A program made the position numbers and the translations under genes. From JANNXY01 sp031409775 (lineage in GTDB: Bacteria > Patescibacteriota > Minisyncoccia > Phycocordibacterales > CAIZIN01): a DNA stretch of 64,000 nucleotides. Shown here piece by piece: positions 50,136 to 59,941 of the stretch. Location: assembly GCA_031409775.1 (NCBI GenBank), contig JANNXY010000042.1:1-64000 (forward strand), written 5' to 3'. The notes under the pieces are model-generated. The model was not told the DNA's origin, did no database searches, and was given only the letters and a program-made list of their open reading frames with translations. The number at the start of each line of letters is the position of its first letter. Positions within the stretch are counted from its first letter, which is position 1.

Positions 50136-52720
50136 TTAAGTATCTTCTTCAGGTATTTGCCTGTATAACTCTTGGGATTGTTGGCAACTTCTTCGGGGGT
50201 ACCCTTGGCCACCAGTGAGCCACCATTTATACCTCCTTCGGGTCCAATATCGATAACATAGTCACATGACTTGATCACGTCAAGGTTATGCTCGATCACG
50301 AGAACCGAGTTCCCCTTCTTGACCAGCCTCTCTAGGATCTCGATCAGCTTCCTCACATCCTCGTAATGTAGACCGATGGTCGGCTCGTCTAGTATATATA
50401 GAGTCTTCTCGACATGTGACCTGTACAGCTCCGAGGAAATCTTTACCCTCTGAGCTTCTCCTCCAGATAAAGTGGTTGCAGACTGACCGAGCTTGAGATA
50501 CCCGAGCCCTACATCGAGTAGTGTATCGATGCGATCAGATATAGCAGGGATATCTTTGAAAAATTCTACGGATTCCTCAACTGTCATCTGGAGTACATCG
50601 TAGATGCTCTTTTTCTTGTATTTCACCTCTAGGGTTTCTTTCATAAACCTCTTGCCACCACATAGGTCACAAGTCACGTAGACAGTTGGTAAGAAATGCA
50701 TCTCGACTTCTATAACACCATTACCCTGACACGCTTCACAACGGCCACCTTTAACATTGAATGAGAACCTACCTGGACCCCAACCACGTACCCTGGCGTC
50801 TTCGCTCGCAGCAAATAGATCCCTGATATGGGTAAATGCTCCTGTGTATGTCGCAGGGTTAGACCGAGGTGTCCTACCGATCGGACTCTGGTCAATGAGT
50901 ATTGACCTGGAAATGTATTCGGAGCTGAACGCTGTACAGTTAAATACCTCTGCCGTCCTATGCCTACGCTCGAGTTTCGCCTGCAGATTCTTGTACAGAA
51001 TTTCATAAACGAAAGAAGACTTGCCCGAGCCGGAGACCCCTGTGACAGCTACGAGCCTACCGAGCGGTATGTCTACATTCAAATTTTTAATATTAAATAC
51101 TTTACCACCAGCGATCTTTATCTTGCCTTTATCCTGAGTACGGCGCTCATCAGGTACTTCTATCTCCTTCTCGCCACGTAGATACGATAATGTGAGCGAG
51201 CCGGAAGTATTTTTCTTTGCTGTTAGCAAGTCTTCGAGCCAACCCTGTACCACCACATTGCCACCATGCACACCCGCACCTGGTCCAATGTCTATAATAT
51301 AATCCGACGCATACATAGTGTCCTCGTCGTGCTCGACTACGATGATGGTGTTACCCATGTCTCGCAGATGTGTGAGAGTCTTGATCAGTCTATCATTGTC
51401 GCGCTGATGCAGACCTATAGTAGGCTCATCTAGCACATATAGCGCTCCGACGAGTCCCGAACCTAGCTGTGATGCCAACCTGATGCGTTGTGCCTCTCCA
51501 CCAGAGAGCGTGTTGGCTCGCCTGTCTAGAGTCAGATACTCTATACCCACATTCTCCATGAACTCTAGACGATTCATTATCTCCTTTACGATTACTTTGG
51601 AAATCTCGCGCTCCTGTGGGTTTAGTTTTAATTCTAGGAAGAAATTCTGCGCATCTGCAATCGATAATGCAGTAATGTTCACAATGTTTTTCTTGTCACC
51701 CATGTACACATGCAGAGCTTCTGGACGGAGTCGCGCTCCCATACAAACTGGACATGACTCGTGGGTAAAGAATTCCTTGGTACCCAACCCATTGCATTCT
51801 GGGCATGCTCCGTATGGTGAGTTAAATGAAAACAATCTAGGCTCGATCTCTGGATAAGAAAACCCATCATATGGGCACATAAATTTGGACGAGATGAGTT
51901 TGGACTCATTTCCTGATACGACTCTGATCAGACCATCAGACTCATGGAGCGCACGCTCTATAGACTCTGACAAACGCTCTTTGTAGCCGACTTTTTTCTG
52001 TCTTATTTCTGATATATAGAACTCATCAACAAGCACATCGATATCGTGCTTCTTGTTCTTGCTTAGAACTATCTGCTCGCGGAGGTTCATCACCTTGCCA
52101 TCTACCATGACCTTCTCGAAGCCTTTGCCCAGTAGGTCATAAAGCATTTGATAGTATTCACCCTTCCTCCCGACAACTAGCGGAGCAAATATTGAAACCT
52201 TCATATCGTCGAGCGATACCCCCATCACAGTTTTACTTGATACTTTTAGACCTTCTACTGTATGCACAATAGTCTCAAATATCTGCTCATTGGTGAGCTT
52301 TTTTATTTCTCTACCGCATTCTAGACAATGCGGGGTACCAATCCTCGCAAATAATATTCGCAAATAATCGTATATTTCTGTAATAGTTGCAACAGTTGAG
52401 CGAGGGTTGTTGGAGCGTGATTTCTGGTCGATTGATATAGCTGGTGATAGGCCAGAAATCTCGTCTACATCAGGCTTCTGCATTGTATTTAGGAATTGTC
52501 TAGCATACGCAGAGAGTGACTCGACATAGCGTCTCTGACCCTCGGCAAATATAGTATCGAATGCGAGCGAGGATTTACCTGAGCCAGATAAGCCAGTTAT
52601 CGCGATCATTTTGTTGCGAGGCATCTCTACTGTGATATTCTTTAGGTTATGCGTCCGAGCACCCTTTACAACAATGGATTCAGCTGGACCAAGTTTGGGA
52701 TTAGTCTTCTTTTCTTTCAA
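50132..52720 (-). CDS. uvrA: UvrA excinuclease ATPase
   Basis: 862 aa, slightly shorter than the usual 940. Two ABC modules: Walker A GLSGSGKSSLAF (about residues 45-56) and GVSGSGKSSFVYE; signatures LSGGEAQRIRLASQLGSGL, split LSGGEAQRI and LSGGEAQRVKISSE; Walker B followed by DEPTIGLH in both. Zinc-type cysteines at CPECNGLG..CPVC, CLEC, and CEACQGNG..CDLCGGKRF. Finds DNA damage with UvrB. Last gene of the tgt-uvrB-signalling-uvrA unit. Confidence 0.97.
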   Translation of the reverse strand: MKEKKTNPKLGPAESIVVKGARTHNLKNITVEMPRNKMIAITGLSGSGKSSLAFDTIFAEGQRRYVESLSAYARQFLNTMQKPDVDEISGLSPAISIDQKSRSNNPRSTVATITEIYDYLRILFARIGTPHCLECGREIKKLTNEQIFETIVHTVEGLKVSSKTVMGVSLDDMKVSIFAPLVVGRKGEYYQMLYDLLGKGFEKVMVDGKVMNLREQIVLSKNKKHDIDVLVDEFYISEIRQKKVGYKERLSESIERALHESDGLIRVVSGNESKLISSKFMCPYDGFSYPEIEPRLFSFNSPYGACPECNGLGTKEFFTHESCPVCMGARLRPEALHVYMGDKKNIVNITALSIADAQNFFLELKLNPQEREISKVIVKEIMNRLEFMENVGIEYLTLDRRANTLSGGEAQRIRLASQLGSGLVGALYVLDEPTIGLHQRDNDRLIKTLTHLRDMGNTIIVVEHDEDTMYASDYIIDIGPGAGVHGGNVVVQGWLEDLLTAKKNTSGSLTLSYLRGEKEIEVPDERRTQDKGKIKIAGGKVFNIKNLNVDIPLGRLVAVTGVSGSGKSSFVYEILYKNLQAKLERRHRTAEVFNCTAFSSEYISRSILIDQSPIGRTPRSNPATYTGAFTHIRDLFAASEDARVRGWGPGRFSFNVKGGRCEACQGNGVIEVEMHFLPTVYVTCDLCGGKRFMKETLEVKYKKKSIYDVLQMTVEESVEFFKDIPAISDRIDTLLDVGLGYLKLGQSATTLSGGEAQRVKISSELYRSHVEKTLYILDEPTIGLHYEDVRKLIEILERLVKKGNSVLVIEHNLDVIKSCDYVIDIGPEGGINGGSLVAKGTPEEVANNPKSYTGKYLKKILK

Positions 52721-52735
52721 AGTCTAGAAATAGTA

Positions 52736-53554
52736 CTATACCGAAGGCTTCTTGGCCAGAGCTTTAATTTCTTCGAAAATTCTGTCGAGCCCTACAAGTG
52801 CTTTGACAAAGAATTTGCTTGCTCCGAGCTTGAAACATTTTTCCATATCGTTTCTTTGGTCTAGATTAGACAATACTATTACTGGAATCGGCTTAGTTCT
52901 TTCATTTGCTTTTATCTTTTCTAGGATTTCGAATCCACTCGCCCCTGGCAATACTAGATCTAGAATAATAGCATCATACATCGATTTCTCGAGAAATACA
53001 TAAGCTTCCTCGCCACTTTTAGCCAAGGAATAATTGGCACCAGTTGCAGCCAGCTTACGACTTACAATAGATGCTAGAAACATATCGTCTTCTACCCACA
53101 ATACAGATGTACCTTTGAGATTTACACCTTCAGATGCAACCCCTTCGACATCGATAATACTCTCAGTTGATGAAGTAGGATTCGATGCCTTGCCTAGAAC
53201 TTTGTTTACACTTTCAAATACTTCCTCTGGAGTAATATTCGCCTTGATGAGCCTGTCTGATACGCTCAACTTGTCTAATCTATCAGACTGAACAAGTTGA
53301 CCAGAGTTGGATATGAGTATTACTGGAATTTTGAGCAGCTCGCTATCTTTGGCCCTGGCCTCTAGAACTTGATAGCCATCCATTGACGGGATTTCGAGAT
53401 CGAGCAATACGACGTCAGGTGACATCATTGTCATCTCTGACAGTCCTACTGCCCCATCCCTGACCCAGCCCACATCGAATCCTTTGAGTTGAAAGAATTT
53501 CTCTAGTATTTTGCCCATATTTTCGTCATCTTCAATAATTAGAATTTTCGTCAT
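52736..53554 (-). CDS. Response regulator with two receiver domains and no output domain
   Basis: 272 aa. REC1 (residues 1-120): ILIIEDDENMGKILEKFFQ, phosphorylated Asp in VVLLDLEIPSMDGYQVL, SNSG where T/S is expected. REC2 (about 150-270): VLWVEDDMFLASIVSRKL, Asp in IILDLVLPGASGFEILEK, and VIVLSNLDQ, KFFVKALVG with the conserved Lys. There is no DNA-binding or enzymatic part, so the output must be protein-protein contact. 9 bases after the kinase gene; same operon as the FIST sensor. Confidence 0.93.
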   Translation of the reverse strand: MTKILIIEDDENMGKILEKFFQLKGFDVGWVRDGAVGLSEMTMMSPDVVLLDLEIPSMDGYQVLEARAKDSELLKIPVILISNSGQLVQSDRLDKLSVSDRLIKANITPEEVFESVNKVLGKASNPTSSTESIIDVEGVASEGVNLKGTSVLWVEDDMFLASIVSRKLAATGANYSLAKSGEEAYVFLEKSMYDAIILDLVLPGASGFEILEKIKANERTKPIPVIVLSNLDQRNDMEKCFKLGASKFFVKALVGLDRIFEEIKALAKKPSV

Positions 53555-53563
53555 GTTATGTTG

Positions 53564-54538
53564 TTATCCTGATTTTGGTAAACTAAATGTAAACACTGAA
53601 CCTTTGCCCTCCTCTGACTCGAACCCTACGGTTCCTCCGTGTTTCTCTATTATACTTTTAACTATAAATAAACCCAAGCCCGAACCATTGGCAACTTCCT
53701 TGGAAGCGTTTCTAGCTCTGTAGAATTTGCTAAATATGTATGCCTGCTGGTCTTTGGGTATACCTATCCCCGTATCTCTAACGCTTACATTTACGTTGTT
53801 GTGCTCTTCGTATACTTGGATTGTAATACTACCATTGTCTGGTGTATATTTTACAGCATTCTCTAGCAAGTTTTGGATTACCCCACGAATTTTTTCCTTG
53901 TCAGCAAATGTATTACATATATCCCCACTACATCCAGCATAGTGCAAATTAATCTTCTTTAAATCTGCTGCCGGCTTCACTTCATATGTGACATCATCTA
54001 TCAACTCACCGATATTGACAGCAACCTTCATCAAATCGTTTCTACCATTATCCAACTTGTCTGCGAGCAACATTCCTTCTACAAGTGATATCAAGTGATT
54101 ATTACTCTCCTCTCCTCTGCGCAGAAATTCCTCTTGGTCCAAGTTCAGCGGACCAAGTTCCTTTTTTAGTAGCATTAGTAACATCCACTTCATCGCAGAT
54201 AGTGGTGTCCTCATCTGATGAGCGATAATAGAGATGAATTCGGACTTCTGATTATCAATCATTCGTAACTTGTCATTGGCCTTCATGAGTTCTAGATCCC
54301 TCTTTATGAGTAGTTTAGACGATTCATCTTGTTCTTTGATCAACCCTGTGAGCTTGAGTCTCTGATCTACGCCGAAACTCACGATCTTTTTAAAGAATGC
54401 TACTAGAAATACAATATTGATGAGAAGTAGGTAGCTCGTATATATGAGTTCGACTTCCTCATGTGTGAGCTTCACAGCAAGTATAATACCTACTGAAATC
54501 AAAAGCTCTGTAATTATAAGAAATGGTATGGTCCACAT
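53564..54538 (-). CDS. Sensor histidine kinase
   Basis: 324 aa. Two membrane helices (about residues 3-24 and 33-53) with almost no external loop, then a short coiled coil, the HisKA domain with the phospho-acceptor His in SIIAHQMRTPLSAMKW, and the HATPase domain with N-box NLLENAVKYTPDNG, DTGIGIPKDQQ and GSGLGLFIVKSIIEKHGG. The sensing part is too small for an external ligand; input may come from the FIST protein coded 3 bases upstream, or from the membrane itself. Confidence 0.94.
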   Translation of the reverse strand: MWTIPFLIITELLISVGIILAVKLTHEEVELIYTSYLLLINIVFLVAFFKKIVSFGVDQRLKLTGLIKEQDESSKLLIKRDLELMKANDKLRMIDNQKSEFISIIAHQMRTPLSAMKWMLLMLLKKELGPLNLDQEEFLRRGEESNNHLISLVEGMLLADKLDNGRNDLMKVAVNIGELIDDVTYEVKPAADLKKINLHYAGCSGDICNTFADKEKIRGVIQNLLENAVKYTPDNGSITIQVYEEHNNVNVSVRDTGIGIPKDQQAYIFSKFYRARNASKEVANGSGLGLFIVKSIIEKHGGTVGFESEEGKGSVFTFSLPKSG

Positions 54539-54541
54539 AAA

Positions 54542-55702
54542 TTATTCTGCCAGAATTAATATTACCACAGTTTCGTTGTGAAATTCAGATCTGCATTGCT
54601 CGCCATAAGTGTAGAATCCGATCATGGGGACGTCGGGGCTTATTACACTCTGAATCTTCTTTATTTCTTCGCTAGATCTCTCACCGAACAATTTGCGACG
54701 AGCTATACAACTAAATAGAATAACAGCCCTAGGTATAGATCCTCTGATCTGTGTCATGGCACCAACTGCAGCTTCACCAGCTGCGTTTATCGCTTCATCG
54801 AAGCTACCTATCATTATCTGTATATCGACACCCTCGGGGACTTCGGCTACACAAGTTATGGAGCCACTGGGATCAACTGTCAGAGGATCTCTAATCAGCA
54901 TTTCGTTGTTCGAAGGATTCTTTATCCCCAATGGATACATGATTGCCAGTCTGGCTAGCTTCTCTTTCTCGATGTCCACTGCTTCTTTGCCGAAATAGTC
55001 TTTATAGATATTTATAGCCGGCTTGCCATCTAGCTCATGTATTATTGAACCCTCGGCCCTAGTTACCTTGCGAGGGGTTCCAATAGGGATCCAGCCATGT
55101 CGCACACCGATGCCAGCCTTGATCGGGCCAGATATGGCTAGGGCGACCACTGATCCTGTGTAGACCTTGCCATTTAAGTATTGATAAGTTTTTTCAAACA
55201 CTAGCCCATCCCCAGCTGTCCCACCAACTATCGGGAAGTTGTCTCCGAGCACACTAGCTATACCTCTCACTATCTCGGCCCCGTTCCCAGTAAATGCATC
55301 TGGGAACATCATGAACACATCTGGATTTCCAGATATCTGATCTACAATAGATTTCGCAACACTTTCTCCGGCTTTGCGCGCACCATCGGTGATATTGCTT
55401 CCTATCGCTGAATAGAATTTAAGGTTATCGGAATATAACGCCATCACTGCAATAGAATCCCTGTTCGATGGGCCCTCAGTCGTGATCTCTCCTGCTGTAG
55501 AGCATCCAATAATAGTTGAATCAGGACCTACGATAGACACGATTCCCTCCAGGAGCTTCTCCTGATCATAAGACACATAGGCAAAAACAATATAAGCACT
55601 CGCTTTGCTTTCTTTGATTGATAAAAGTGCTTGTCTGGCGGCATTTGCTCCTTCGATGAAAGCATCCGTGCCAGCACTAGATCCTACTCCTGCTTTTAAC
55701 AT
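54542..55702 (-). CDS. FIST-domain sensor protein (FIST_N + FIST_C)
   Basis: 386 aa, cytoplasmic. FIST_N: VGSSAGTDAFIEGANAARQ, TIIGCSTAGEITTEG, VGGTAGDGLVFEKTYQYLNG. FIST_C: AINIYKDYFGKEAVDIEK-type ligand pocket, then GAMTQIRGSIPRAVILFSC and IGFYTYGEQCRSEFHNETVV. FIST domains are thought to bind small molecules such as amino acids and are often linked with kinases or chemoreceptors. Here it stands as a separate gene directly before the kinase and 7 bases after uvrB. Confidence 0.92.
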   Translation of the reverse strand: MLKAGVGSSAGTDAFIEGANAARQALLSIKESKASAYIVFAYVSYDQEKLLEGIVSIVGPDSTIIGCSTAGEITTEGPSNRDSIAVMALYSDNLKFYSAIGSNITDGARKAGESVAKSIVDQISGNPDVFMMFPDAFTGNGAEIVRGIASVLGDNFPIVGGTAGDGLVFEKTYQYLNGKVYTGSVVALAISGPIKAGIGVRHGWIPIGTPRKVTRAEGSIIHELDGKPAINIYKDYFGKEAVDIEKEKLARLAIMYPLGIKNPSNNEMLIRDPLTVDPSGSITCVAEVPEGVDIQIMIGSFDEAINAAGEAAVGAMTQIRGSIPRAVILFSCIARRKLFGERSSEEIKKIQSVISPDVPMIGFYTYGEQCRSEFHNETVVILILAE

Positions 55703-55709
55703 GAAGATA

Positions 55710-57746
55710 TTATAAACCCTTTCTCTTCTTTTTGGTAGGCTTCACACCTTGCAAACTGCGTATCTCATCACGGATGAGTGCTGCTGTTTCAAAGTCGAGC
55801 TCTTCTACCGCTTGTCGCATTTGATCTTCTTTTTCTTTTAGATATTTCTCGGGATCTTTCTCATATAATGATTTCTCCAGGTTTACGAGCACATCCACTG
55901 CTTTATCATGATCTTTGCGGAGTTCCTCGGTGATGTCTCTTATTTTCTTTATGATTGTCTTTGGCGTAATGCCGTGCTTGGTATTGTAAGCAACCTGGAT
56001 TTTCCTTCTCCTATCGGTCTCCTTTATTGACCTCTCGATAGATCCTGTCATCTTGTCTGCATACAGAGTTACGCGACCCTCTACATTGCGCGCAGCGCGA
56101 CCGATAATCTGGATAAGTGAAGTTTCCGAACGCAGGAAGCCTTCTTTGTCTGCATCGAATATCCCAATCATCGCTACTTCTGGCAAATCGATTCCTTCTC
56201 GCAGAAGGTTAACTCCCACGAGCACATCATACTCCCCCTTCCTCAGATCTGTGAGTATTTCGATTCTCTCGATCGTTTTGATATCACTGTGCAGGTATCT
56301 CGCCTTTATATTTTTTTCCTTTAGATATTCTGACAGATCCTCTGCCATTTTCTTGGTCAGTGTCGTACCTATCACCCTGAAGCCTTTGGCGATCACTTTC
56401 TCTGCCTCTGCGATGAAGTCTGCAATCTGGCCTTTGTAACCCCCCTTCTCTGTCACGGGTTTGATAGTCACTATCGGATCAACGAGCCCAGTCGGCCTGA
56501 TAATCTGCTCCACTACCTGCTCACTATGTTCTGCCTCGTATTGTGATGGTGTAGCTGAAGTGTAAATACATTGTCCAACCCTTTCTTCGAACTCGACGAA
56601 TTTGAGAGGTCGGTTGTCCCTAGCAGATGGTAGTCTGAATCCATAATCGATCAGAGTATTCTTGCGCGAAGCATCACCGGCATACATACCACCGATCTGT
56701 GGTATAGATACATGTGATTCATCTATGATAGTTAGGAAATTCGGGCTGCCATCTGCATCATGTGGGAAGTATGACAGAAGCGTATCTGGTGCCTCACCAG
56801 GCATCTTGCCGGAGAAATGTCTAGAATAATTCTCTATACCGTTGCAGTAACCTATTTCCTTGATCATTGCTAGGTCATAGCTGGTCTTTCTCTTTAGTCT
56901 TTCTACTTCTAGCACCTTACCCTCTTTTTCTAATTCTTTTAATCTAGTTGCGAGCTCCGCCTTGATCGTCTCGTAGGCCCTCTTCTGCTGTGTAGGATCA
57001 GAGATGAAATGTTTGGCAGGGAAAATAAACACATGCTTTTCTTCGGAAATTATTGTGCGCGTCACTGCATCGATCAGAGTTACCCCACTGATTTTGTTAC
57101 CATCAAATGTCACCCTTATTATATACCGCTCACTTACAGGCATAACCTCGGCCGAGTTGCCTAGGGCACGGAACTGACCTGGTGATAGATCTGCGGTAGT
57201 TCTTTCGAAGTGAATACCCACAAGTTTCTTTAGAAATTCTTGTCTAGAGATTTCCATACCCACTTCAACTCTCATATTTACCCTCTCGTACTCCGCTGGA
57301 CTACCGAGTCCATAAATACACGAAACAGATGCCACGATAATCACGTCTTTGCGGGTAAGCAATGCTTGGGTAGATGCATGTCGCAAACGCTCGATCTCTT
57401 CGTTGATCATAGCCTCCTTCTCTATATATGTATCAGAATTCGGCATATAAGCCTCTGGCTGGTAGTAGTCGTAGTATGATACAAAGTAATGCACAGCATT
57501 GTTGGGGAAGAAATCCCTGTACTCCTGTGCGAGCTGAGCCGCGAGAGTCTTGTTGTGAGCGATCACCAGTGTTGGCTTGCCGATCTGGGCGATCACATTG
57601 GCTACTGTAAAAGTCTTGCCAGATCCAGTCACACCCAGTAGTGTCTGATGCTTGTAGCCATCACGAATGCCCATAACAAGGTCCTTGATAGCTTGTGGCT
57701 GATCCCCTGCTGGGCTAAATGCGTTGTTGATTTGGAATAGGGGCAT
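55710..57746 (-). CDS. uvrB: UvrB excinuclease subunit
   Basis: 678 aa, full length. Walker A LLGVTGSGKTFTVANV (about residues 35-50), beta-hairpin region YYDYYQPEAYMPNSDTYIEK, helicase motifs including DESHVSIPQIGGMY and QIIGRAARNVEGRV. C-terminal UVR motif (MRQAVEELDFETAALIRDE) binds UvrC. Second gene of the unit after tgt; the FIST gene follows by 7 bases. Confidence 0.98.
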   Translation of the reverse strand: MPLFQINNAFSPAGDQPQAIKDLVMGIRDGYKHQTLLGVTGSGKTFTVANVIAQIGKPTLVIAHNKTLAAQLAQEYRDFFPNNAVHYFVSYYDYYQPEAYMPNSDTYIEKEAMINEEIERLRHASTQALLTRKDVIIVASVSCIYGLGSPAEYERVNMRVEVGMEISRQEFLKKLVGIHFERTTADLSPGQFRALGNSAEVMPVSERYIIRVTFDGNKISGVTLIDAVTRTIISEEKHVFIFPAKHFISDPTQQKRAYETIKAELATRLKELEKEGKVLEVERLKRKTSYDLAMIKEIGYCNGIENYSRHFSGKMPGEAPDTLLSYFPHDADGSPNFLTIIDESHVSIPQIGGMYAGDASRKNTLIDYGFRLPSARDNRPLKFVEFEERVGQCIYTSATPSQYEAEHSEQVVEQIIRPTGLVDPIVTIKPVTEKGGYKGQIADFIAEAEKVIAKGFRVIGTTLTKKMAEDLSEYLKEKNIKARYLHSDIKTIERIEILTDLRKGEYDVLVGVNLLREGIDLPEVAMIGIFDADKEGFLRSETSLIQIIGRAARNVEGRVTLYADKMTGSIERSIKETDRRRKIQVAYNTKHGITPKTIIKKIRDITEELRKDHDKAVDVLVNLEKSLYEKDPEKYLKEKEDQMRQAVEELDFETAALIRDEIRSLQGVKPTKKKRKGL

Positions 57747-57766
57747 TGGGGTATTATATTATACAT

Positions 57767-59011
57767 TTATTTACGCTGGTATATCGCTAGAAACTCCTCT
57801 TTGAATTTCAAAAAGGTTCCAGATAGAATATGCTCCCGCATTTCTTTGACCAGGTTGATAATGAAATACAAATTGTGAATACAGCACAGGGTGGATGCCA
57901 GGATTTCTTTGGCACGGTGGAGGTATGCGACATAAGCTCGGGTATAATTGCGACAAGTAAAGCAGTCACATTTACTATCAATCGGTCCGAGATCGCTCCT
58001 GAACTCTCTATTCAATATATTTATCTTGCCTCTACGAGTATACAGATTGCCGTGACGACCGATACGAGTAGGCGCTACACAGTCAAATAAATCACAGCCC
58101 TGCTCCACCGCCATGAACAAGTCCTCTGGCTCGCCTATGCCCAGCAGATGGCGTGGTTTGTCATCGGGGAGGATTTCATTGACCCATTTCACCGCAGTAG
58201 ACATGTCTTCCTTGGCAAATGACCCACCGATACCGAATCCGTCGAATGCTCCTCCATTAACTTCCATCTTGCCTATTATTTCAGCAGACTCTTTGCGCAA
58301 ATCTTCGAACCTGCCTCCCTGCACGATGCCGAACAGGGCTTGCATCGGCTTGCCGAAGCGTTTCGCGGAGGCGGCCTGATGATACTTTAAACTCTGTCTG
58401 GCCCAACGATGAGTTCTGTCCAGCGCCTCCCTCTGATACGTATACGTTTCGTTGGGCGATGTGCATTCGTCGAAAGCAAATATCATATCCGCCCCAAGGT
58501 TATGCTGGATCTCGATCGATCGTGATGGAGTGATGTAATGCAGAGCTCCATCGAGGTGGGATTTAAATGTCACACCTTCCTCATCGATCTTGGCAAGTAT
58601 GGGGTCGCGGTCCTCGAGCATTTCACGCTTAGCCTCACGTAGAAGCATCGGCGCGTCAGTTGGTTTGGTGATCTTACTTATATCTTTGCCATAGGCAGCA
58701 CCGAGCGAGAACACCTGAAACCCACCTGAGTCCGTCATGAGCGGGCCTGGCCAATTCATCATCTGGTGCAGTCCTCCCTGCTCGGCTACTGCATGGTCAC
58801 CAGGTTCCAGAAACAAATGATAGGTATTGCAGAGTCCTACCTGTGCACCAGTTTCTACTAGCTGCTCTGGGGTCATGGCCTTGAATGCTCCCTTGGTACC
58901 TACTGTCACAAAAGCGGGTGTATTTATATTGCCGTGTTTAGTCTCTATCACCCCCGCCCTCCCTAGCTTGTTTGGAATTTTCTTTTCTATACTAAATTTA
59001 ATAGCAGGCAT
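57767..59011 (-). CDS. tgt: tRNA-guanine transglycosylase
   Basis: 414 aa. Catalytic Asp residues in LMTDSGGFQVFSLG and CDLFDCVAPTRIGRHGN; zinc site CDCFTCRNYTRAYVAYLHRA followed by a His in CCIHNL. Replaces G34 by preQ1 (or queuine) in tRNAs with GUN anticodons. No queuosine pathway genes are nearby, so the modified base may be scavenged. 7 bases after a tiny membrane-protein gene; uvrB follows 20 bases later. Confidence 0.96.
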   Translation of the reverse strand: MPAIKFSIEKKIPNKLGRAGVIETKHGNINTPAFVTVGTKGAFKAMTPEQLVETGAQVGLCNTYHLFLEPGDHAVAEQGGLHQMMNWPGPLMTDSGGFQVFSLGAAYGKDISKITKPTDAPMLLREAKREMLEDRDPILAKIDEEGVTFKSHLDGALHYITPSRSIEIQHNLGADMIFAFDECTSPNETYTYQREALDRTHRWARQSLKYHQAASAKRFGKPMQALFGIVQGGRFEDLRKESAEIIGKMEVNGGAFDGFGIGGSFAKEDMSTAVKWVNEILPDDKPRHLLGIGEPEDLFMAVEQGCDLFDCVAPTRIGRHGNLYTRRGKINILNREFRSDLGPIDSKCDCFTCRNYTRAYVAYLHRAKEILASTLCCIHNLYFIINLVKEMREHILSGTFLKFKEEFLAIYQRK

Positions 59012-59018
59012 AATTTGT

Positions 59019-59159
59019 CTATTCGACCAGTGCTGGTGAGGTTTCTAGGTCAGTATCGGTGATCGGGACCAGTCCGCTATCAGAGAAAATAATGAAATAT
59101 CCCACTACTATAACAGCTATAGAAACCGCGATACATTCTTTCTTACTTAATGTTTTCAT
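59019..59159 (-). CDS. Very small membrane protein (46 aa)
   Basis: MKTLSKKECIAVSIAVIVVG starts the protein; one membrane helix (about residues 9-25), then an acidic external tail (SDSGLVPITDTDLETSPALVE is 21 residues, ending at TAG 59019-59021). It lies between the ABC ATPase stop (59173) and tgt (59011), same strand, with 7-13 base gaps. No family recognised; support is frame, helix and fit between genes. Confidence 0.45.
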   Translation of the reverse strand: MKTLSKKECIAVSIAVIVVGYFIIFSDSGLVPITDTDLETSPALVE

Positions 59160-59172
59160 ATAATTAATATTA

Positions 59173-59832
59173 TCAAATAATTAGTCCGTCATCTAGCTTG
59201 ACGATCCTTTGTGCCATTTTCCCATAATCCTCTTCGTGGGTCACCATGATGATGGTCTGACCCTGCGCATGAAGCTCCTGGAATATCTCCATAACTTTCT
59301 TCGAGGATTCATTGTCAAGATTCGCTGTCGGCTCGTCCGCGAAAAGGATCTTGGGATTGTGAGCGATGGCACGGGAAATAGACACTCGCTGCTGCTCACC
59401 TCCGGAGAGGTTCGCTGGGAGGTTATTCTGTCTATGTGTCAGCCCCATTCGATCCAGCGCATGGATGGCTTCTTTAAATGCTCGTGACTTGCTCTTGCCT
59501 TGCATAAGGAGTGGTAGCGCGATGTTCTCTATAGCAGTGAGGTCCGGAAGCAATGCATAGTCCTGGAATACGTAACCAAGTTTGTTGAGTCTAAACGATG
59601 TCTTGTCCGCAGCGGACATTTTCTCGGTATTGATCCCGTCGACAATGATCGTGCCGGATGTAGGCTCGTCGAGTAGCGACATCTGATACATAAATGTAGA
59701 CTTACCTGCGCCAGATCGGCCCATGATGGCGATGAACTCCCCATTCTGCGCAGTGAAATCAATACCCTTGAGAATCTGGGTTTGTACACTTCCGTTCTTG
59801 AATGATTTTGTCAGGTTTTTTACTTCGATCAT
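59173..59832 (-). CDS. ABC transporter ATP-binding protein (MacB/LolD type)
   Basis: 219 aa from ATG 59832 (MIEVKNLTKSFKNGSVQTQ). Walker A GRSGAGKSTFMYQ, Q-loop FQDYALLPDLTAIEN, signature NLSGGEQQRVSISRA, Walker B ILFADEPTANLD, H-loop VTHEEDYG. This subtype powers MacB-like permeases such as the one at 60448-61698. A 24-codon upstream extension crosses a terminator and the -10 box and is rejected. Separated from its likely partners by a terminator, a possible small RNA and an NYN remnant. Confidence 0.95.
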   Translation of the reverse strand: MIEVKNLTKSFKNGSVQTQILKGIDFTAQNGEFIAIMGRSGAGKSTFMYQMSLLDEPTSGTIIVDGINTEKMSAADKTSFRLNKLGYVFQDYALLPDLTAIENIALPLLMQGKSKSRAFKEAIHALDRMGLTHRQNNLPANLSGGEQQRVSISRAIAHNPKILFADEPTANLDNESSKKVMEIFQELHAQGQTIIMVTHEEDYGKMAQRIVKLDDGLII

Positions 59833-59842
59833 ACTTAATGAG

Positions 59843-59848
59843 ATTATA
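59843..59848 (-). promoter_or_regulatory. -10 hexamer of the ABC ATPase gene
   Basis: TATAAT on the minus strand, 10 bases before ATG 59832, immediately downstream of a terminator hairpin. It gives the ATPase its own transcription start. Confidence 0.5.
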
Positions 59849-59860
59849 ACATCTAAAAGC

Positions 59861-59884
59861 AGAAAAGCCCCGCAGGGCTTTTCT
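59861..59884. terminator. Bidirectional terminator hairpin
   Basis: AGAAAAGCCC, loop CGCA, GGGCTTTTCT: ten perfect pairs. It separates the ATPase gene from everything upstream on the minus strand. Confidence 0.8.
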
Positions 59885-59941
59885 AGACTACTCATGATGA
59901 ACAAACTTGCGTTATATTATTACTTCATGTAAACTATAAAT

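Noticed and set aside
59833..59904. Longer start for the ABC ATPase
   Set aside because: The extra codons run through a 10-pair terminator and a -10 hexamer; MIEVKNLTKSF is the usual start of this family.
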